Assembly: GCA_902761225.1 (NCBI GenBank)
Contig: CACWJQ010000008.1
Coordinates: forward strand, 1 to 56,249
Reading direction: 5' to 3'
Length of the DNA: 56,249 nt
Source: an uncultured Lachnospiraceae bacterium
GTDB taxonomy: Bacteria; Bacillota; Clostridia; Lachnospirales; Lachnospiraceae
Shown here piece by piece: positions 26,122 to 35,911 of this stretch (position 1 is the stretch's first letter; each line of letters opens with the position of its first letter). The translations under genes were made by a program, and so were the position numbers. The notes beneath the pieces are model-generated. The model saw only the letters and a program-made list of their open reading frames with translations. It did not search any database and had not been told where the DNA came from.

Positions 26122-29100
26122 TCATTCCGGAGGAGTATCCTTACTGTGCAGCAGCACATTGAACTCATCCTCCGTCATAAGGATATCTCTCGGCTTGGTG
26201 CCCTGTTCCTGACCGACAACACCGTATTCCGCAAGATAATCCATGATCCTTGCAGCTCTGTTAAATCCGATCTTCAGAACTCTCTGCAGATAACCTATTG
26301 AGGCCTTACCGCTCCTTATAATATATAATCCTGCCTCTGCAAACAGATCATCTCCGAATACCGATGTACCCTGTGCGGCACCGGATGATGCCGACGATGA
26401 AGACTGAGGTGTGGGATCCATGCCCGCTTCAATATCCTTGATAGTCTTCTTGAGTTCCTCGATGCCATCCGCATCGGAAAGGGGATTTCTGAAATAGGGA
26501 TCGTTGCTCACGCCTCTCAGATACCCTGTAACCCTGCTGACCTCTTCATCGGATACAAAGGCTCCCTGAAGTCTGTCAGGCTTAAGCTTGCCCTGGGGGT
26601 AGAACAGCATGTCTCCCTTTCCGAGAAGCTTCTCGGCACCCACGGTATCAAGGACGGTCCTTGAGTCAACACCGCTGGATACGGCAAAGGCGATTCGGCT
26701 GGGCATATTTGCCTTTATAAGTCCGGTAATGACATCAACGGAGGGACGCTGGGTCGCAACTACCAGGTGCATTCCCGCAGCTCTCGCAAGCTGTGCCAGA
26801 CGGCATATGGATTCCTCAACTTCCTTGGCTGCAACCATCATAAGATCTGCCAGCTCATCGATAATGATGACGATCCTGGGCAGCTTCCTGAGCACCGGAG
26901 CAATTGAATCCGTCTCATCATGCTGATCGATGGGGAAGGGATCTCTCCTTCCATGATTCACATCCTCAACATACTGGTTATATCCTTCGATATCCCTTAC
27001 TTCCCTGTCGGCAAATGCACGATACCTTCTCTCCATTTCCCTTACGGACCACTTGAGCATCTCGGAAGCTGCCTTGGCTTTGGTGACCACTCCGAAGGGA
27101 AGATGTGGAATGTTGTTATAAACCTTGAGTTCAACCACCTTGGGATCCACCAGTATCAGCTGTACATCCTCGGGAGAGGATTTGTACAGAAGGCTGAGGA
27201 TAAGGGTGTTGATGCATACCGATTTACCGGAACCGGTTGTACCTGCGATGAGCACGTGGGGGAACTTCGCAATGTTGGTAACAACGGTATTTCCTTCAAT
27301 ATCCTTTCCTACGGCAAAGGAAAGAGGATCCTTGGAATCACCAAACTGTCTGCTGGAAAGAAGGTCACCAAGCAGTACGGGAACTGCCTTGGAATTCGGA
27401 ACCTCGATACCGATGGCGCTCTTTCCCGGAATGGGAGCCTCTATCCTGATATCCGTGGCAGCAAGAGCCATCTTGATCTCATCCGAAAGATTAACGACTC
27501 TTGAAAGCTTGGTACCCTGGCTTACAGTAAACTCATACCTGGTTACGGTAGGTCCCTGGGAATAATCTCCCATTTCAGCTTCTATTCCGAAGGATGCAAG
27601 AGTCTCAACCAGTCTGGTCTGTACCTCTCTTATCTCCGTAGCGGCATCCACCTTTGATCCGCCGTTTTTCTTAAGGAACTCCAGTGAAGGAGGTGTATAT
27701 CTGAATCTGCCTGATCTTCCGGATGCAGACTTCTTTGGAGCAGCTGCCTTTGCATCTGCAGCGGATTCAGCTAAAGGCTTTCTGTCAGCCTTCTCCTCTG
27801 CCTCTGGAGCAGGCTTTTCCGCTGCAGGGGCAGGACTCTTTTTAGGCTCTGTTTTTTCTGCTGCGATAACAGGTTCATCAGTTCCATGACCGGATACTTT
27901 TATCCTGTGTTCGGAATTGACCTGAACCTTCTCGAATCTTAATTCCTCTTTCTCGTAAGAATAACCGTCATCTTCGTATGTATCATCGGGAGCAGCAGGT
28001 TCTTCATATGCAGGCTGTGCTGACGAACCGGGTCTCTTGTCCGGATCACTCCATCCGCCGGATGAAGCACTGTATCCGGGATCATCATTTTCATACTCAT
28101 CATCAGCTTCAACATAATTCAGCTGATGCATCTCACCGGTATGCTTCGGCTCAAATGCAGCTTTACGGGCAGGAACTTTCTCAACCTTAAGGATATTCTT
28201 TGCATCCTCGGTCTCCTCACGTACCTTCCTGTTCTGCTCCTTCTTGATGTGCTCTTCTTCGGTTCTCTTTTTTACATTGTTCTTCCAGTTCTCGAGTCCG
28301 GAAGAAACCTTGGGGAGAACCTCCTTCTTCTTGCCTTCACGTTCCTTGTTGATCTTCTCTGTGACCGTAAGAGCCCGGCTGGGAGCTGCCGGCTGATCTT
28401 CAGGCACATCTTCTGCCTGATCATCATTTCCTTTATCGGGGAGTTCGGGGACCTTCTCCCTCTCGGCAAGTCTTTGTCTTCTCTCTTCGTTCCTCACTCT
28501 GGTCTCTGAGATCAGTTCTCCGGTCTTATCTGTAGCACTGATAAAAAGATTTTTGAAAAACCTGGAAAAGAACTGTCTGTTTATGGCAAAAAGACTGAGT
28601 ATGAGTATCAGAAGGCATATTATGAACTCTCCCGCAGTACCTATGTTTTTGTAAAGCAGAAATGAAATACTTCCGGCGATCACTCCGCCGCCGTTTCTGC
28701 CCTCTGATGAAAGTCTGTATATATCACCTGCACTGTAAGAAGCAAGCTCCGAGGCAGAACCTGACAGCATCTCCGAGAAAATACCGAACACAAGGAACAG
28801 GCATACAGCACCCGTCATCCTTATGGGAAGCACCGGATCATCATCCCTTCTGTACATAAACCACAAGATCAGTCCTCCGATGAACACCGGAGCGATATAG
28901 CTTTCAAATCCGAATGCACCGAAGAGTACGGAAGCCACCGATTCGCCGAATGCGCCGCATACTCCAAAACAGCAAAGTGTCAGAAAAAGAGCCAGTCCCG
29001 CTACAACTACGGTTATAAGCACTCTTTCCGATCCGTCATTTTCAAATTCATTTCCAGAAGAACGTGTTCCCGATGATCTGCCGGAAGTACTCTGGGCAGG

Positions 29101-29208
29101 TCTTCTGGACCCCTGTGTACTTCTTGACTGTGAGCCGCCTCTTGATGATGAACTTCCTCTCTGTGAAGTTCCCTGTCTTCTGTTGTTACCGGTAGTACCC
29201 TGAGCCAT
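26122..29208 (-). CDS. ftsK: DNA translocase FtsK/SpoIIIE
   Basis: 1028 residues. A Ser/Arg/Gly-rich N-terminal tail (1-60) precedes four or so membrane segments (about 63-215). A long charged linker (about 215-520, rich in Glu, Lys, Ala, Pro) leads to the motor. The motor has Walker A AGTTGSGKS (about 655-663), Walker B IVIIIDELADLMM (about 780) and AQLARAAGMHLVVATQRPS. The winged-helix gamma domain closes it (SIGYLQRVLKIGFNRAARIMDYL). It pumps chromosome DNA through the division or sporulation septum. The linker is longer than in SpoIIIE. The ribosome site is AAAGGA, 12 bases before the ATG. Confidence 0.97.
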   Translation of the reverse strand: MAQGTTGNNRRQGTSQRGSSSSRGGSQSRSTQGSRRPAQSTSGRSSGTRSSGNEFENDGSERVLITVVVAGLALFLTLCCFGVCGAFGESVASVLFGAFGFESYIAPVFIGGLILWFMYRRDDDPVLPIRMTGAVCLFLVFGIFSEMLSGSASELASYSAGDIYRLSSEGRNGGGVIAGSISFLLYKNIGTAGEFIICLLILILSLFAINRQFFSRFFKNLFISATDKTGELISETRVRNEERRQRLAEREKVPELPDKGNDDQAEDVPEDQPAAPSRALTVTEKINKEREGKKKEVLPKVSSGLENWKNNVKKRTEEEHIKKEQNRKVREETEDAKNILKVEKVPARKAAFEPKHTGEMHQLNYVEADDEYENDDPGYSASSGGWSDPDKRPGSSAQPAYEEPAAPDDTYEDDGYSYEKEELRFEKVQVNSEHRIKVSGHGTDEPVIAAEKTEPKKSPAPAAEKPAPEAEEKADRKPLAESAADAKAAAPKKSASGRSGRFRYTPPSLEFLKKNGGSKVDAATEIREVQTRLVETLASFGIEAEMGDYSQGPTVTRYEFTVSQGTKLSRVVNLSDEIKMALAATDIRIEAPIPGKSAIGIEVPNSKAVPVLLGDLLSSRQFGDSKDPLSFAVGKDIEGNTVVTNIAKFPHVLIAGTTGSGKSVCINTLILSLLYKSSPEDVQLILVDPKVVELKVYNNIPHLPFGVVTKAKAASEMLKWSVREMERRYRAFADREVRDIEGYNQYVEDVNHGRRDPFPIDQHDETDSIAPVLRKLPRIVIIIDELADLMMVAAKEVEESICRLAQLARAAGMHLVVATQRPSVDVITGLIKANMPSRIAFAVSSGVDSRTVLDTVGAEKLLGKGDMLFYPQGKLKPDRLQGAFVSDEEVSRVTGYLRGVSNDPYFRNPLSDADGIEELKKTIKDIEAGMDPTPQSSSSASSGAAQGTSVFGDDLFAEAGLYIIRSGKASIGYLQRVLKIGFNRAARIMDYLAEYGVVGQEQGTKPRDILMTEDEFNVLLHSKDTPPE

Positions 29209-29224
29209 TTATCTGTTAAATCCT

Positions 29225-31435
29225 TTAAATATCAAAATCGTCGTTATCTGAGATCTTAATGTCATAATCCATCATTGCATCTGTGACATTAATGTCATAT
29301 TCCATCGGCTTACGCTCGGTCTTTCTGACCGGATGAGGGATGGGATTATCAAGAAGAACCGCACCGTTTGCAGCGATCTCCGGTGCTTTCTTTTCAGTTT
29401 CCGAACCTGCTGTCTGTTCCTGTGAGGGAGTCTTTTCACTCTCTTTCTTTTCACCGGCTGAATTCGCATCAGCGGAAGACATTTCTGCAGATGCATCATC
29501 CTTGCCCTGTGCGCCGAGCTTTATTTCTTTTCCGTCAGATGCAAGTTTATTCTTCTCATTAAGAGCCTGCATCCATGCACCGGGTCTTCTCTTATACTCG
29601 GGCTTAAGCTGAGGCTTTCCGAAGGGAACATATACCGACTTTTTCTTTTCTTCCACGACAGGTTCTGCGCTCTCCCCCTCAGTCTGAGCAGGAGCAGCCT
29701 GTGCATTCCCCTCGGTCTGTGCAGGAGCAGCCTGTGCATTCCCCTCAGTCTGTGCAGGAACATCCTGTGCATTTCCCTCAGTCTGACTGTTCTGTCCGGG
29801 TCTTGGGAGAATGACTGCATCGAACATCTCGATAGGTGAAAATCCCTTTTGTTCATTCTGAGTCATACTGCCCTGATCCTCTTTTGCCTGAGTCTGTTCC
29901 AAATTCTGTTCCGAATGCGGTTCCGGTGACTGTTCCGGTGTCTGTTCCGGTGTCTGTTCTGAAGTCTGCCCCAAAGCCTGTTCCCGGACCTGACCGGATA
30001 TAAGGTCCTGCGCCGGATCCGTAACCTGCTCCGGATTCGCATCCTTGGCAACCTCAGTGCTTTGCCCGGGATCAGCCGGATCATCAGGCTTTATATCAAG
30101 GTCCGAAAGGTCATCAAGAGGCTCCGAAGGATCGATATCCTTCTTAAGTCCCGTGGGTACATATCCCTTATCCGGATCTGCAAATTCATTGTCGTACATC
30201 TCTGCACTTGCCTTGAACACGTCTCCCGTAACCTTTGAAGGAAACAGCTCCCTGAAAGAGATCCCTGCGATCAATGCACCGAACATGAAGAAGATCTCTC
30301 TTCCGTCGTTTTCAAGATAAGTCATTCCGAAGTTGTTGATGATAAGGATCATCAGGGTTGAAAGGAGCAGTATCAGTCTCGGCTCATTCTCGGAAAAGAA
30401 GGCATTAAAAATTCCCAGTGCCACTATTACTGCCATCACAAGTATCTCCGCATAGGAGGTCATGTACGAAAAGCCGAGGGAAAAAGCATCCGAAGGCCTG
30501 TACAGTGCTGCGATGGATGACAGCGTTCTGAAGGGATTGGCTGATGAAAGATATGAATCGACAAAAATAAGCAGCACCAGTCCGAACACCGTTGAGACAA
30601 GCGTGAAAAGCATCTTGCTCAGTCTTAATCCAAGACTGTTGTCATCATCACTTCCCTGATCGTTAAACAGGATCCCGAGTATAAAAGGAATCAGCGTAAG
30701 TCCTGCAACATCGGCATATATGCATACCGAGACTAAAAGCCCCGTGAACAGATAACTGAAGAATCTTCCTGACGAAGCCGGCACGCACAGACTGAATACA
30801 AACAATGTCAGGCAGATCAGGAAAAACACCAGGCTCCTTGAATTGAGTGTCAGAGCTTCATGTACCGAGAAACCGGTAATGGTCCAGAATGCGGTAAAGG
30901 CCAGAGCGGGCACTATTCCAAGCATCCTGCGGAATGCCGTGGTTCCCAGTATCACAGCCGCCATCTGGAGAACACAGTTAAAGATCGCAGCTATGAATAT
31001 GCGGTTTCCGAAAAGGAAAAAGACACAGTGGAGAATTCTCAGATACCAGTCATCACATCCGTGAACATAATGACCCATACCCTGTCCTGTAACCTTGGCA
31101 ATCTCGAAATATGCCGTGCCCCCCAGCCCGTTCCAGGAATATGAAGCAACTCTGAAAACAACCGAAAAAACGAGAAGTATGAAAAAAACGATGAGTCCAA
31201 GAGTATCACCTTTCTCGGTGATAGTCTTGAACTTATCTGAACCTGCAGTATATGAAAGAAGCTTTTTCAGTATCGGCCCGAGCACAACAAGGGCAACAAA
31301 TGCTATAAGTCCGGGAAAATAAGAGAAACCGAACCCCTCAGCGGCATCCATGATCGTGATGATGCATAATGCGCTGGCTAGTAGTACATATATGGCATTT
31401 ATGACGATACTGACCTTAGTCTTTCGAAGTGTCAT
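29225..31435 (-). CDS. Polytopic membrane protein with repeat-rich tail, possible GT-C glycosyltransferase
   Basis: 736 residues. The first 395 or so form 10-12 membrane segments. An early loop holds GGTAYFEIAKVTGQGMGHYV and GCDDWYLR, reminiscent of the acidic first-loop motif of GT-C (GT39/ArnT-like) glycosyltransferases. Similarity is weak and the call tentative. The remaining 340 residues are soluble and low-complexity: EQTP-type repeats (near 490-510) and three to four 11-residue units (AAPAQTEGNAQ), then a Lys/Glu-rich end. The start lies inside the end of the upstream GT2 gene (20-base overlap), implying coupled translation. If GT-C, it would use the polyprenyl-phosphate sugar made by that GT2. 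It is followed 16 bases later by ftsK. Confidence 0.65.
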   Translation of the reverse strand: MTLRKTKVSIVINAIYVLLASALCIITIMDAAEGFGFSYFPGLIAFVALVVLGPILKKLLSYTAGSDKFKTITEKGDTLGLIVFFILLVFSVVFRVASYSWNGLGGTAYFEIAKVTGQGMGHYVHGCDDWYLRILHCVFFLFGNRIFIAAIFNCVLQMAAVILGTTAFRRMLGIVPALAFTAFWTITGFSVHEALTLNSRSLVFFLICLTLFVFSLCVPASSGRFFSYLFTGLLVSVCIYADVAGLTLIPFILGILFNDQGSDDDNSLGLRLSKMLFTLVSTVFGLVLLIFVDSYLSSANPFRTLSSIAALYRPSDAFSLGFSYMTSYAEILVMAVIVALGIFNAFFSENEPRLILLLSTLMILIINNFGMTYLENDGREIFFMFGALIAGISFRELFPSKVTGDVFKASAEMYDNEFADPDKGYVPTGLKKDIDPSEPLDDLSDLDIKPDDPADPGQSTEVAKDANPEQVTDPAQDLISGQVREQALGQTSEQTPEQTPEQSPEPHSEQNLEQTQAKEDQGSMTQNEQKGFSPIEMFDAVILPRPGQNSQTEGNAQDVPAQTEGNAQAAPAQTEGNAQAAPAQTEGESAEPVVEEKKKSVYVPFGKPQLKPEYKRRPGAWMQALNEKNKLASDGKEIKLGAQGKDDASAEMSSADANSAGEKKESEKTPSQEQTAGSETEKKAPEIAANGAVLLDNPIPHPVRKTERKPMEYDINVTDAMMDYDIKISDNDDFDI
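29677..29793. repeat. 33-bp tandem repeat in the membrane protein tail
   Basis: Three consecutive 33-base units (starting at 29677, 29710 and 29743) plus a partial fourth keep frame and encode the 11-residue unit AAPAQTEGNAQ. Neighbouring units differ at only a few bases, so copy number probably varies between strains. Shorter 12-base repeats (EQTP/EQSP) lie at about 29925-29975. Confidence 0.85.
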
Positions 31436-32378
31436 CAGCTAAAACCTTTTCAATGTTATAACGCGGTCTGTGCTTTACCTCTATGTAAGTCTTGCCTACA
31501 TACTTGCCCACAAGTCCTATGGCAAGAAGCTGCATACCGCCGAGGAACCAGATCGAGATGATGATCGATGTCCATCCCGGTTCAACATTGTTCGTAAAAT
31601 ATGACACAAGTGCATATATGAGAGCCAGAAAAGAAAGGAAAACACTGACAAATCCCGCAGTGAGTATCATGTCAATGGGTCTGGTTGAAAATGACGAGAT
31701 ACCGTCAAAGGCCAGTGCCAGCATCTTCTTGAGAGGATACTTGGATACTCCGGCAGCCCTCTCTTTCCTGTCATAGTAAACGCAATCGGTCTTGTAACCT
31801 ATCAGCGGAACAATGCCCCTGAGGAAAAGATTGTATTCCCCGTAATTGGAGAATTCCCTGAGTGCCCTGCTGCTCATAAGTCTGAAGTCGGCATGGTTAT
31901 ATACGGTCTTTACTCCCATCTTGGCCATGACCTTGTAGAAGGACTGGGCGGTAAATCTCTTGAAGAAAGTATCTGTCTTTCTTTCCTTTCTCACACCGTA
32001 TACGATGTCACAGCCTTCATGATACTTATCGATCATCTCTTCAATGACCGCTACGTCGTCCTGAAGATCCGCATCGATGGATACGGAGACATCGCACATA
32101 TCCGCAGCAGTGATAAGGCCGGCTGTAAGAGCATACTGATGCCCCACATTCCTGGCAAGCTTTACGCCAAAAACCTGACCGGGATATTTAGAGTGCTCCT
32201 CCTCTATCAGAGACCATGTCTTATCCGCACTGCCGTCATTGACGAACAGTACAAAGCTGTCAGGTGATATTTTTCCCTTGGACACAAGGTCGTTAAGCAC
32301 GCCTCTGAGCGCTTCAGAAGACATGCCGAGTACTTCTTCCTCGTTATAGCAGGGAACAACTATTGCAAGACGTTCCAT
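31416..32378 (-). CDS. GT2 glycosyltransferase, GtrB/DPM1-like
   Basis: About 320 residues. An N-terminal GT-A domain (IVVPCYNEEEVL; DXD region SIDADLQDD) is followed by two C-terminal membrane segments (about 230-255 and 268-290), as in GtrB/ArnC/Dpm1-type enzymes. These load a sugar onto polyprenyl phosphate at the inner leaflet. The start chosen is the ATG seven bases after GAGG; an ATG directly upstream is equally possible. The overlapping downstream membrane protein is the likely user of its product. Confidence 0.9.
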   Translation of the reverse strand: MERLAIVVPCYNEEEVLGMSSEALRGVLNDLVSKGKISPDSFVLFVNDGSADKTWSLIEEEHSKYPGQVFGVKLARNVGHQYALTAGLITAADMCDVSVSIDADLQDDVAVIEEMIDKYHEGCDIVYGVRKERKTDTFFKRFTAQSFYKVMAKMGVKTVYNHADFRLMSSRALREFSNYGEYNLFLRGIVPLIGYKTDCVYYDRKERAAGVSKYPLKKMLALAFDGISSFSTRPIDMILTAGFVSVFLSFLALIYALVSYFTNNVEPGWTSIIISIWFLGGMQLLAIGLVGKYVGKTYIEVKHRPRYNIEKVLADDTSKD

Positions 32379-32448
32379 CATCAATCCTCTTGAAAATCAT
32401 AATCGGATACCCTGTACAGGGCATCACAGGTCCGGTATACCCGGAGCA

Positions 32449-33177
32449 TCACTCATCCCAGTTATGATATACGTTCTGTACATCATCATCTTCATCGAGA
32501 AGATCCAGGATCCTGTTAAGGCACTTGATGTCATCCTCATTGGAAAGCTCTACATAGTTCTGGGGGATCATGGTAACCTCAGCGCTGAGCATGGGGATTC
32601 CTGCATCCATGAGCTTCTTGTTGACCTCATCGAATGCATCGGGATCTGTGTAAATCTCGTAGCTGTCCTCTTCCTCGCTGAAATCTTCAGCTCCCGCATC
32701 AAGTGCGGTCATCATGAGATCATCTGCGGAAAGCTCAGTCTCTTCCTTGTCTACTATGATAAGTCCCTTCTTGTCGAACATGAAGGATACGCATCCGGGA
32801 GTTCCGACATTGCCGCCGCCCTTTGTGAATGCTGCTCTTACATTGGCTGCGGTACGGTTCTTGTTATCGGTAAGGGTATCAACGATGATAGCGATACCGC
32901 TGGGACCGTAGCCCTCATATGTGATGTATTCGTAATTGACATTACCGCCCTCGCCGGCAGCCTTCTTGATACCTCTCTCGATGGTATCATTGGGCATATT
33001 GTTGGCCTTTGCCTTGGCAATGACTGTTGCAAGCTTGAAGTTGTTGGAAGGATCGGGACCGCCCTCCTTGACCGCTACAGCGATCTCACGGCCGATGATG
33101 GTGAAGATCTTACCCTTCGCAGCGTCGTTTTTCTCCTTCTTGTGCTTAATGTTCGCAAATTTGGAATGTCCTGACAT
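32449..33177 (-). CDS. yebC: YebC/PmpR-family protein
   Basis: 242 residues with the family N-terminus MSGHSKFANIKHKK and the GGPDPSNNFKLATVIAKAKA block. The family was annotated as transcriptional regulators; more recent work links members to translation, easing stalling at proline-rich stretches. The full length is present. A good promoter precedes it, so it is probably the first gene of the yebC-GT2-membrane protein-ftsK run. Confidence 0.95.
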   Translation of the reverse strand: MSGHSKFANIKHKKEKNDAAKGKIFTIIGREIAVAVKEGGPDPSNNFKLATVIAKAKANNMPNDTIERGIKKAAGEGGNVNYEYITYEGYGPSGIAIIVDTLTDNKNRTAANVRAAFTKGGGNVGTPGCVSFMFDKKGLIIVDKEETELSADDLMMTALDAGAEDFSEEEDSYEIYTDPDAFDEVNKKLMDAGIPMLSAEVTMIPQNYVELSNEDDIKCLNRILDLLDEDDDVQNVYHNWDE

Positions 33178-33217
33178 GTTGTACCTCTCGTTCTTCTTAA
33201 ATTTATATAATCAATCT

Positions 33218-33246
33218 ATTTTACCATTTTGGCCTGTCTTAGTAAA
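33218..33246 (-). promoter_or_regulatory. Promoter of yebC with extended -10
   Basis: Minus strand: -35 TTTACT (33241-33246), 17-base spacer, -10 TAAAAT (33218-33223) preceded by TGG, an extended -10. The predicted start is near 33211, giving a leader of about 34 bases. The -35 overlaps the hairpin at the end of alr. Confidence 0.65.
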
Positions 33247-33277
33247 GAAACGCCGGTCACTTATGACTGTTTCTTTA
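33243..33277 (-). terminator. Hairpin over the alr stop codon
   Basis: Nine-base arms TAAAGAAAC and GTTTCTTTA enclose 17 bases; the alr stop codon is inside one arm. No T-run follows, so it may only partly separate alr from yebC. Confidence 0.4.
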
Positions 33278-34477
33278 TGTCGAGCTCAGGGCAAGCACCG
33301 GAGCCCCGTGAAGGGTATATACCCTGGGTATCCTCGAGCCTATCAGACAGACAAGTTCATAGTTGAACCTTCCCGACTTTTCACCCAGTTCCTCGGCCGA
33401 TATGTGCTCGTCTCCGTCATACCCGAGAAGAGTTACCGTCTCTCCCTCTTTGATGTCCGGAAATACGGATACATCGATCATAAACTGGTCCATGCAGATC
33501 CTTCCCAGTATGGGGCATCTCCTGCCTCTTACAAGAACCTCGCCCTTTCCTGTCAGGCTTCTGGGATATCCGTCACCGTAGCCAAGAGGCACAGTTGCGA
33601 CCAGCATCTCCTTATCCGCCGTAAACAGTCCGCCGTAGCTTATGCTGGTACCGGGTTTGACCTTCTTCACATATGTGATGTGGCTGAAAAGACTGAGAGC
33701 GGGCTTCAGATTTATCCTGCTCATATCCACTTCGTCGGACGGCGCAAGTCCGTACATCGTTATCCCGGCCCTTACCGCATCCATGTAAGCATCCGGAAGT
33801 TCCAGTATCGAGGCGCTGTTGGAGATATGTGAAATGGGGATAACGGCTCCCAGATGACCTGAGATATCTCCTATGAACTTCCTGAAGGAATCAAGCTGCA
33901 TCCTGGCATATGTCTTGTCGGCTTCATCTGCCTTGGCCATATGGGTAAAGATGCCTTCCACGATGATATTGGGAGCATCAAGGGTACGTCTTACAAAGTC
34001 CAGTCCCTCTTTATCGGGAGCCACTCCTATCCTTCCCATACCGGTATCCACCGCTATGTGGACCACCGCATTTTTTCCCACAGCGGCAGCTGCGGCCGAT
34101 ATCTGACCTATGGTATCATTCCTGAAAACTGTTATCCTTACATCCTCACGTATCAGCTCTTCATAGCTGTAGGGGAATGTATAGCTGAGGATCAGTATAT
34201 CCTTCTTAATCCCGTCAGCTCTGAGCTCCAGGGCTTCTTCTGCGGTTGCGACCGCATATCCCTTAACGTAGGGAACACTCTCCAGTGCCTTGGCTATGGG
34301 AAGACTTCCGTGTCCGTATCCGTTTGTCTTTATAACGGCATACATCTTGGTATCCGTTCTGAGCATGGCATGCATGGCGTCCATATTGGAGATGATGGCA
34401 TCCAGGTCGACATATGCCACACCTCTTTTGTATGTCTCAATGCATTCTTTTATCTGGTCCTTGGTCTGAACCCACAT
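33275..34477 (-). CDS. alr: Alanine racemase
   Basis: 400 residues. It makes D-alanine for peptidoglycan using PLP. The PLP-binding Lys is Lys50 in AVIKTNGYGHG (most homologues have KADGYGHG). The second catalytic residue, Tyr, lies in SISYGGLF. The C-terminal beta domain has CPILGRICMDQFMID. A GAAAGGAAG ribosome site precedes the ATG. It follows the coiled-coil gene by 41 bases and probably belongs to the rex transcript. Confidence 0.96.
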   Translation of the reverse strand: MWVQTKDQIKECIETYKRGVAYVDLDAIISNMDAMHAMLRTDTKMYAVIKTNGYGHGSLPIAKALESVPYVKGYAVATAEEALELRADGIKKDILILSYTFPYSYEELIREDVRITVFRNDTIGQISAAAAAVGKNAVVHIAVDTGMGRIGVAPDKEGLDFVRRTLDAPNIIVEGIFTHMAKADEADKTYARMQLDSFRKFIGDISGHLGAVIPISHISNSASILELPDAYMDAVRAGITMYGLAPSDEVDMSRINLKPALSLFSHITYVKKVKPGTSISYGGLFTADKEMLVATVPLGYGDGYPRSLTGKGEVLVRGRRCPILGRICMDQFMIDVSVFPDIKEGETVTLLGYDGDEHISAEELGEKSGRFNYELVCLIGSRIPRVYTLHGAPVLALSST

Positions 34478-34518
34478 AACTTCCTTTCATCCCGTACGGC
34501 AGATCTGCCGCCACAGGC

Positions 34519-35196
34519 TCACTGCTTATTTTCGCTGTCCTTATTCTCTGCGGCTATCTCCTCAGCGGTTCTGGGATGCTTGTCCGCAGGGTTGTATCTC
34601 ATATCAAAAATATCCACCACATCCGCACCGAAGATATCATGCATATATTTATATATCTCATGATTCTTGGCTTCTTTTTCCTGCTTGCGGATCAGATTCT
34701 TCTTGAGCTCTATGCGGATATTCCTTATCCACTCTTCAAGTTCATCTATGTCATCGGTATTATCCTGCATCGTCTCATAGCAGTGTTCCATGGTGGCACA
34801 GAGGAGCTCTTTGTTAACCTTGTCTATCATGCGGGGAAGCTCGATCATCTCATCCTCGTATGAATCAAGCTTGTCATTGCATTCCTTAAGGAGTCTCTTA
34901 TTATCCTCGATCTTGGATCCGCCTTCTCCGTTTCCTCCCTGGTTCTCGTCCATGAGGGACACGATCTCATCCATCAGGCGTCTCTTGACCTTCTTGATCT
35001 CCTTCATCTCGTTATTGATCTTGCCCTGTCTCTTGAGCAGGTCATTAAGGCGCTTTTCGCCTGAACGGATATCCTCAAAGCCGACTTTTCCCAGCAGATG
35101 GTACCATTTGTTGTCCAGCGTAAGGGCGGGAATCTCCTTCCCCTTTAACGATTCCTCGAATATGTCCTTTTTATCTTGTCCTGAGTATTTTCCCAT
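34519..35196 (-). CDS. Unknown cytoplasmic coiled-coil protein
   Basis: About 225 residues, no recognised family, no signal or membrane segment. Residues about 45-150 are heptad-rich and charged (e.g. KQGKINNEMKEIKKVKRRL), predicting a long coiled coil, followed by helices with YKYMHDIFGADVVDIFDM and a short charged tail. The ATG follows GAGG by seven bases; a TTG two codons upstream is less likely. It sits between rex and alr, about 22 bases after rex. A structural or adaptor role is possible, but nothing proves it. Confidence 0.75.
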   Translation of the reverse strand: MGKYSGQDKKDIFEESLKGKEIPALTLDNKWYHLLGKVGFEDIRSGEKRLNDLLKRQGKINNEMKEIKKVKRRLMDEIVSLMDENQGGNGEGGSKIEDNKRLLKECNDKLDSYEDEMIELPRMIDKVNKELLCATMEHCYETMQDNTDDIDELEEWIRNIRIELKKNLIRKQEKEAKNHEIYKYMHDIFGADVVDIFDMRYNPADKHPRTAEEIAAENKDSENKQ

Positions 35197-35218
35197 AAAC
35201 AAGCCTCAGATGATCAAC

Positions 35219-35860
35219 TTATTCTTTGTGGTTTTCGTTATAACTCGAGATATTGTAGGAAAGCTTCATAAGGGAGTCTGACAGATGAACATTCTCAACC
35301 TGTACATACTCAGGAACATCAAGATCCACATGAGCAAAGTTCCATATAGCCCTGATCCCGTTGTCAACAAGTATCTTGGCAACAAGTACCGCTCCCTCCT
35401 TGGGTATCGTAAGCACGGCAATATCAATGTTGCCGGAGCGTACGAATTCCGGGAGTTCCTCCATCGGCATCACCTTGACGCCTCTGACCTGGGTGCCTAT
35501 GAGATCCGGATTCTTATCGAACATTCCCTTAAGGATAAATCCCCTCTTTTCAAAGTTCAGATATCCTCCGAGAGCCTTTCCCAGGTTTCCTGCACCGATA
35601 ATGATGAAATTATACTGGTGTTCAAGCCCCAGTATCTTGCTTATCTCGGAATAGAGATAGTCTACATTGTATCCGTATCCCTGCTGTCCGAAACCGCCGA
35701 AATTATTGAGATCCTGACGGATCTGCGAAGCAGTTACCTTCATAAGAACGCTGAGTTCAGATGAACTTATGCGCTCGACATTTTTATCCTTAAGTTCCCC
35801 CAGATAACGCAGATATCTGGGAAGTCTGCTTATAACTGCCTGTGAAATATCCTTGTCCAT
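35219..35860 (-). CDS. rex: Redox-sensing transcriptional repressor Rex
   Basis: 213 residues. The N-terminal winged helix (about 1-80: ISSSELSVLMKVTASQIRQD) is joined to a Rossmann domain with the NADH-binding GAGNLGKALGGYL motif and a C-terminal swapped helix. Rex represses fermentation and respiration genes until the NADH/NAD ratio rises. A strong GGAGGGG ribosome site precedes it. Candidate promoter and operator lie 60-90 bases upstream, suggesting autoregulation. Plausible targets near by are the divergent ABC-F gene and, in trans, redox genes such as nfnAB. Confidence 0.97.
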   Translation of the reverse strand: MDKDISQAVISRLPRYLRYLGELKDKNVERISSSELSVLMKVTASQIRQDLNNFGGFGQQGYGYNVDYLYSEISKILGLEHQYNFIIIGAGNLGKALGGYLNFEKRGFILKGMFDKNPDLIGTQVRGVKVMPMEELPEFVRSGNIDIAVLTIPKEGAVLVAKILVDNGIRAIWNFAHVDLDVPEYVQVENVHLSDSLMKLSYNISSYNENHKE

Positions 35861-35911
35861 TGATCCCCTCCGATGTGTGCCGTATCATCCCCTCAGATAT
35901 GGTTACATACA

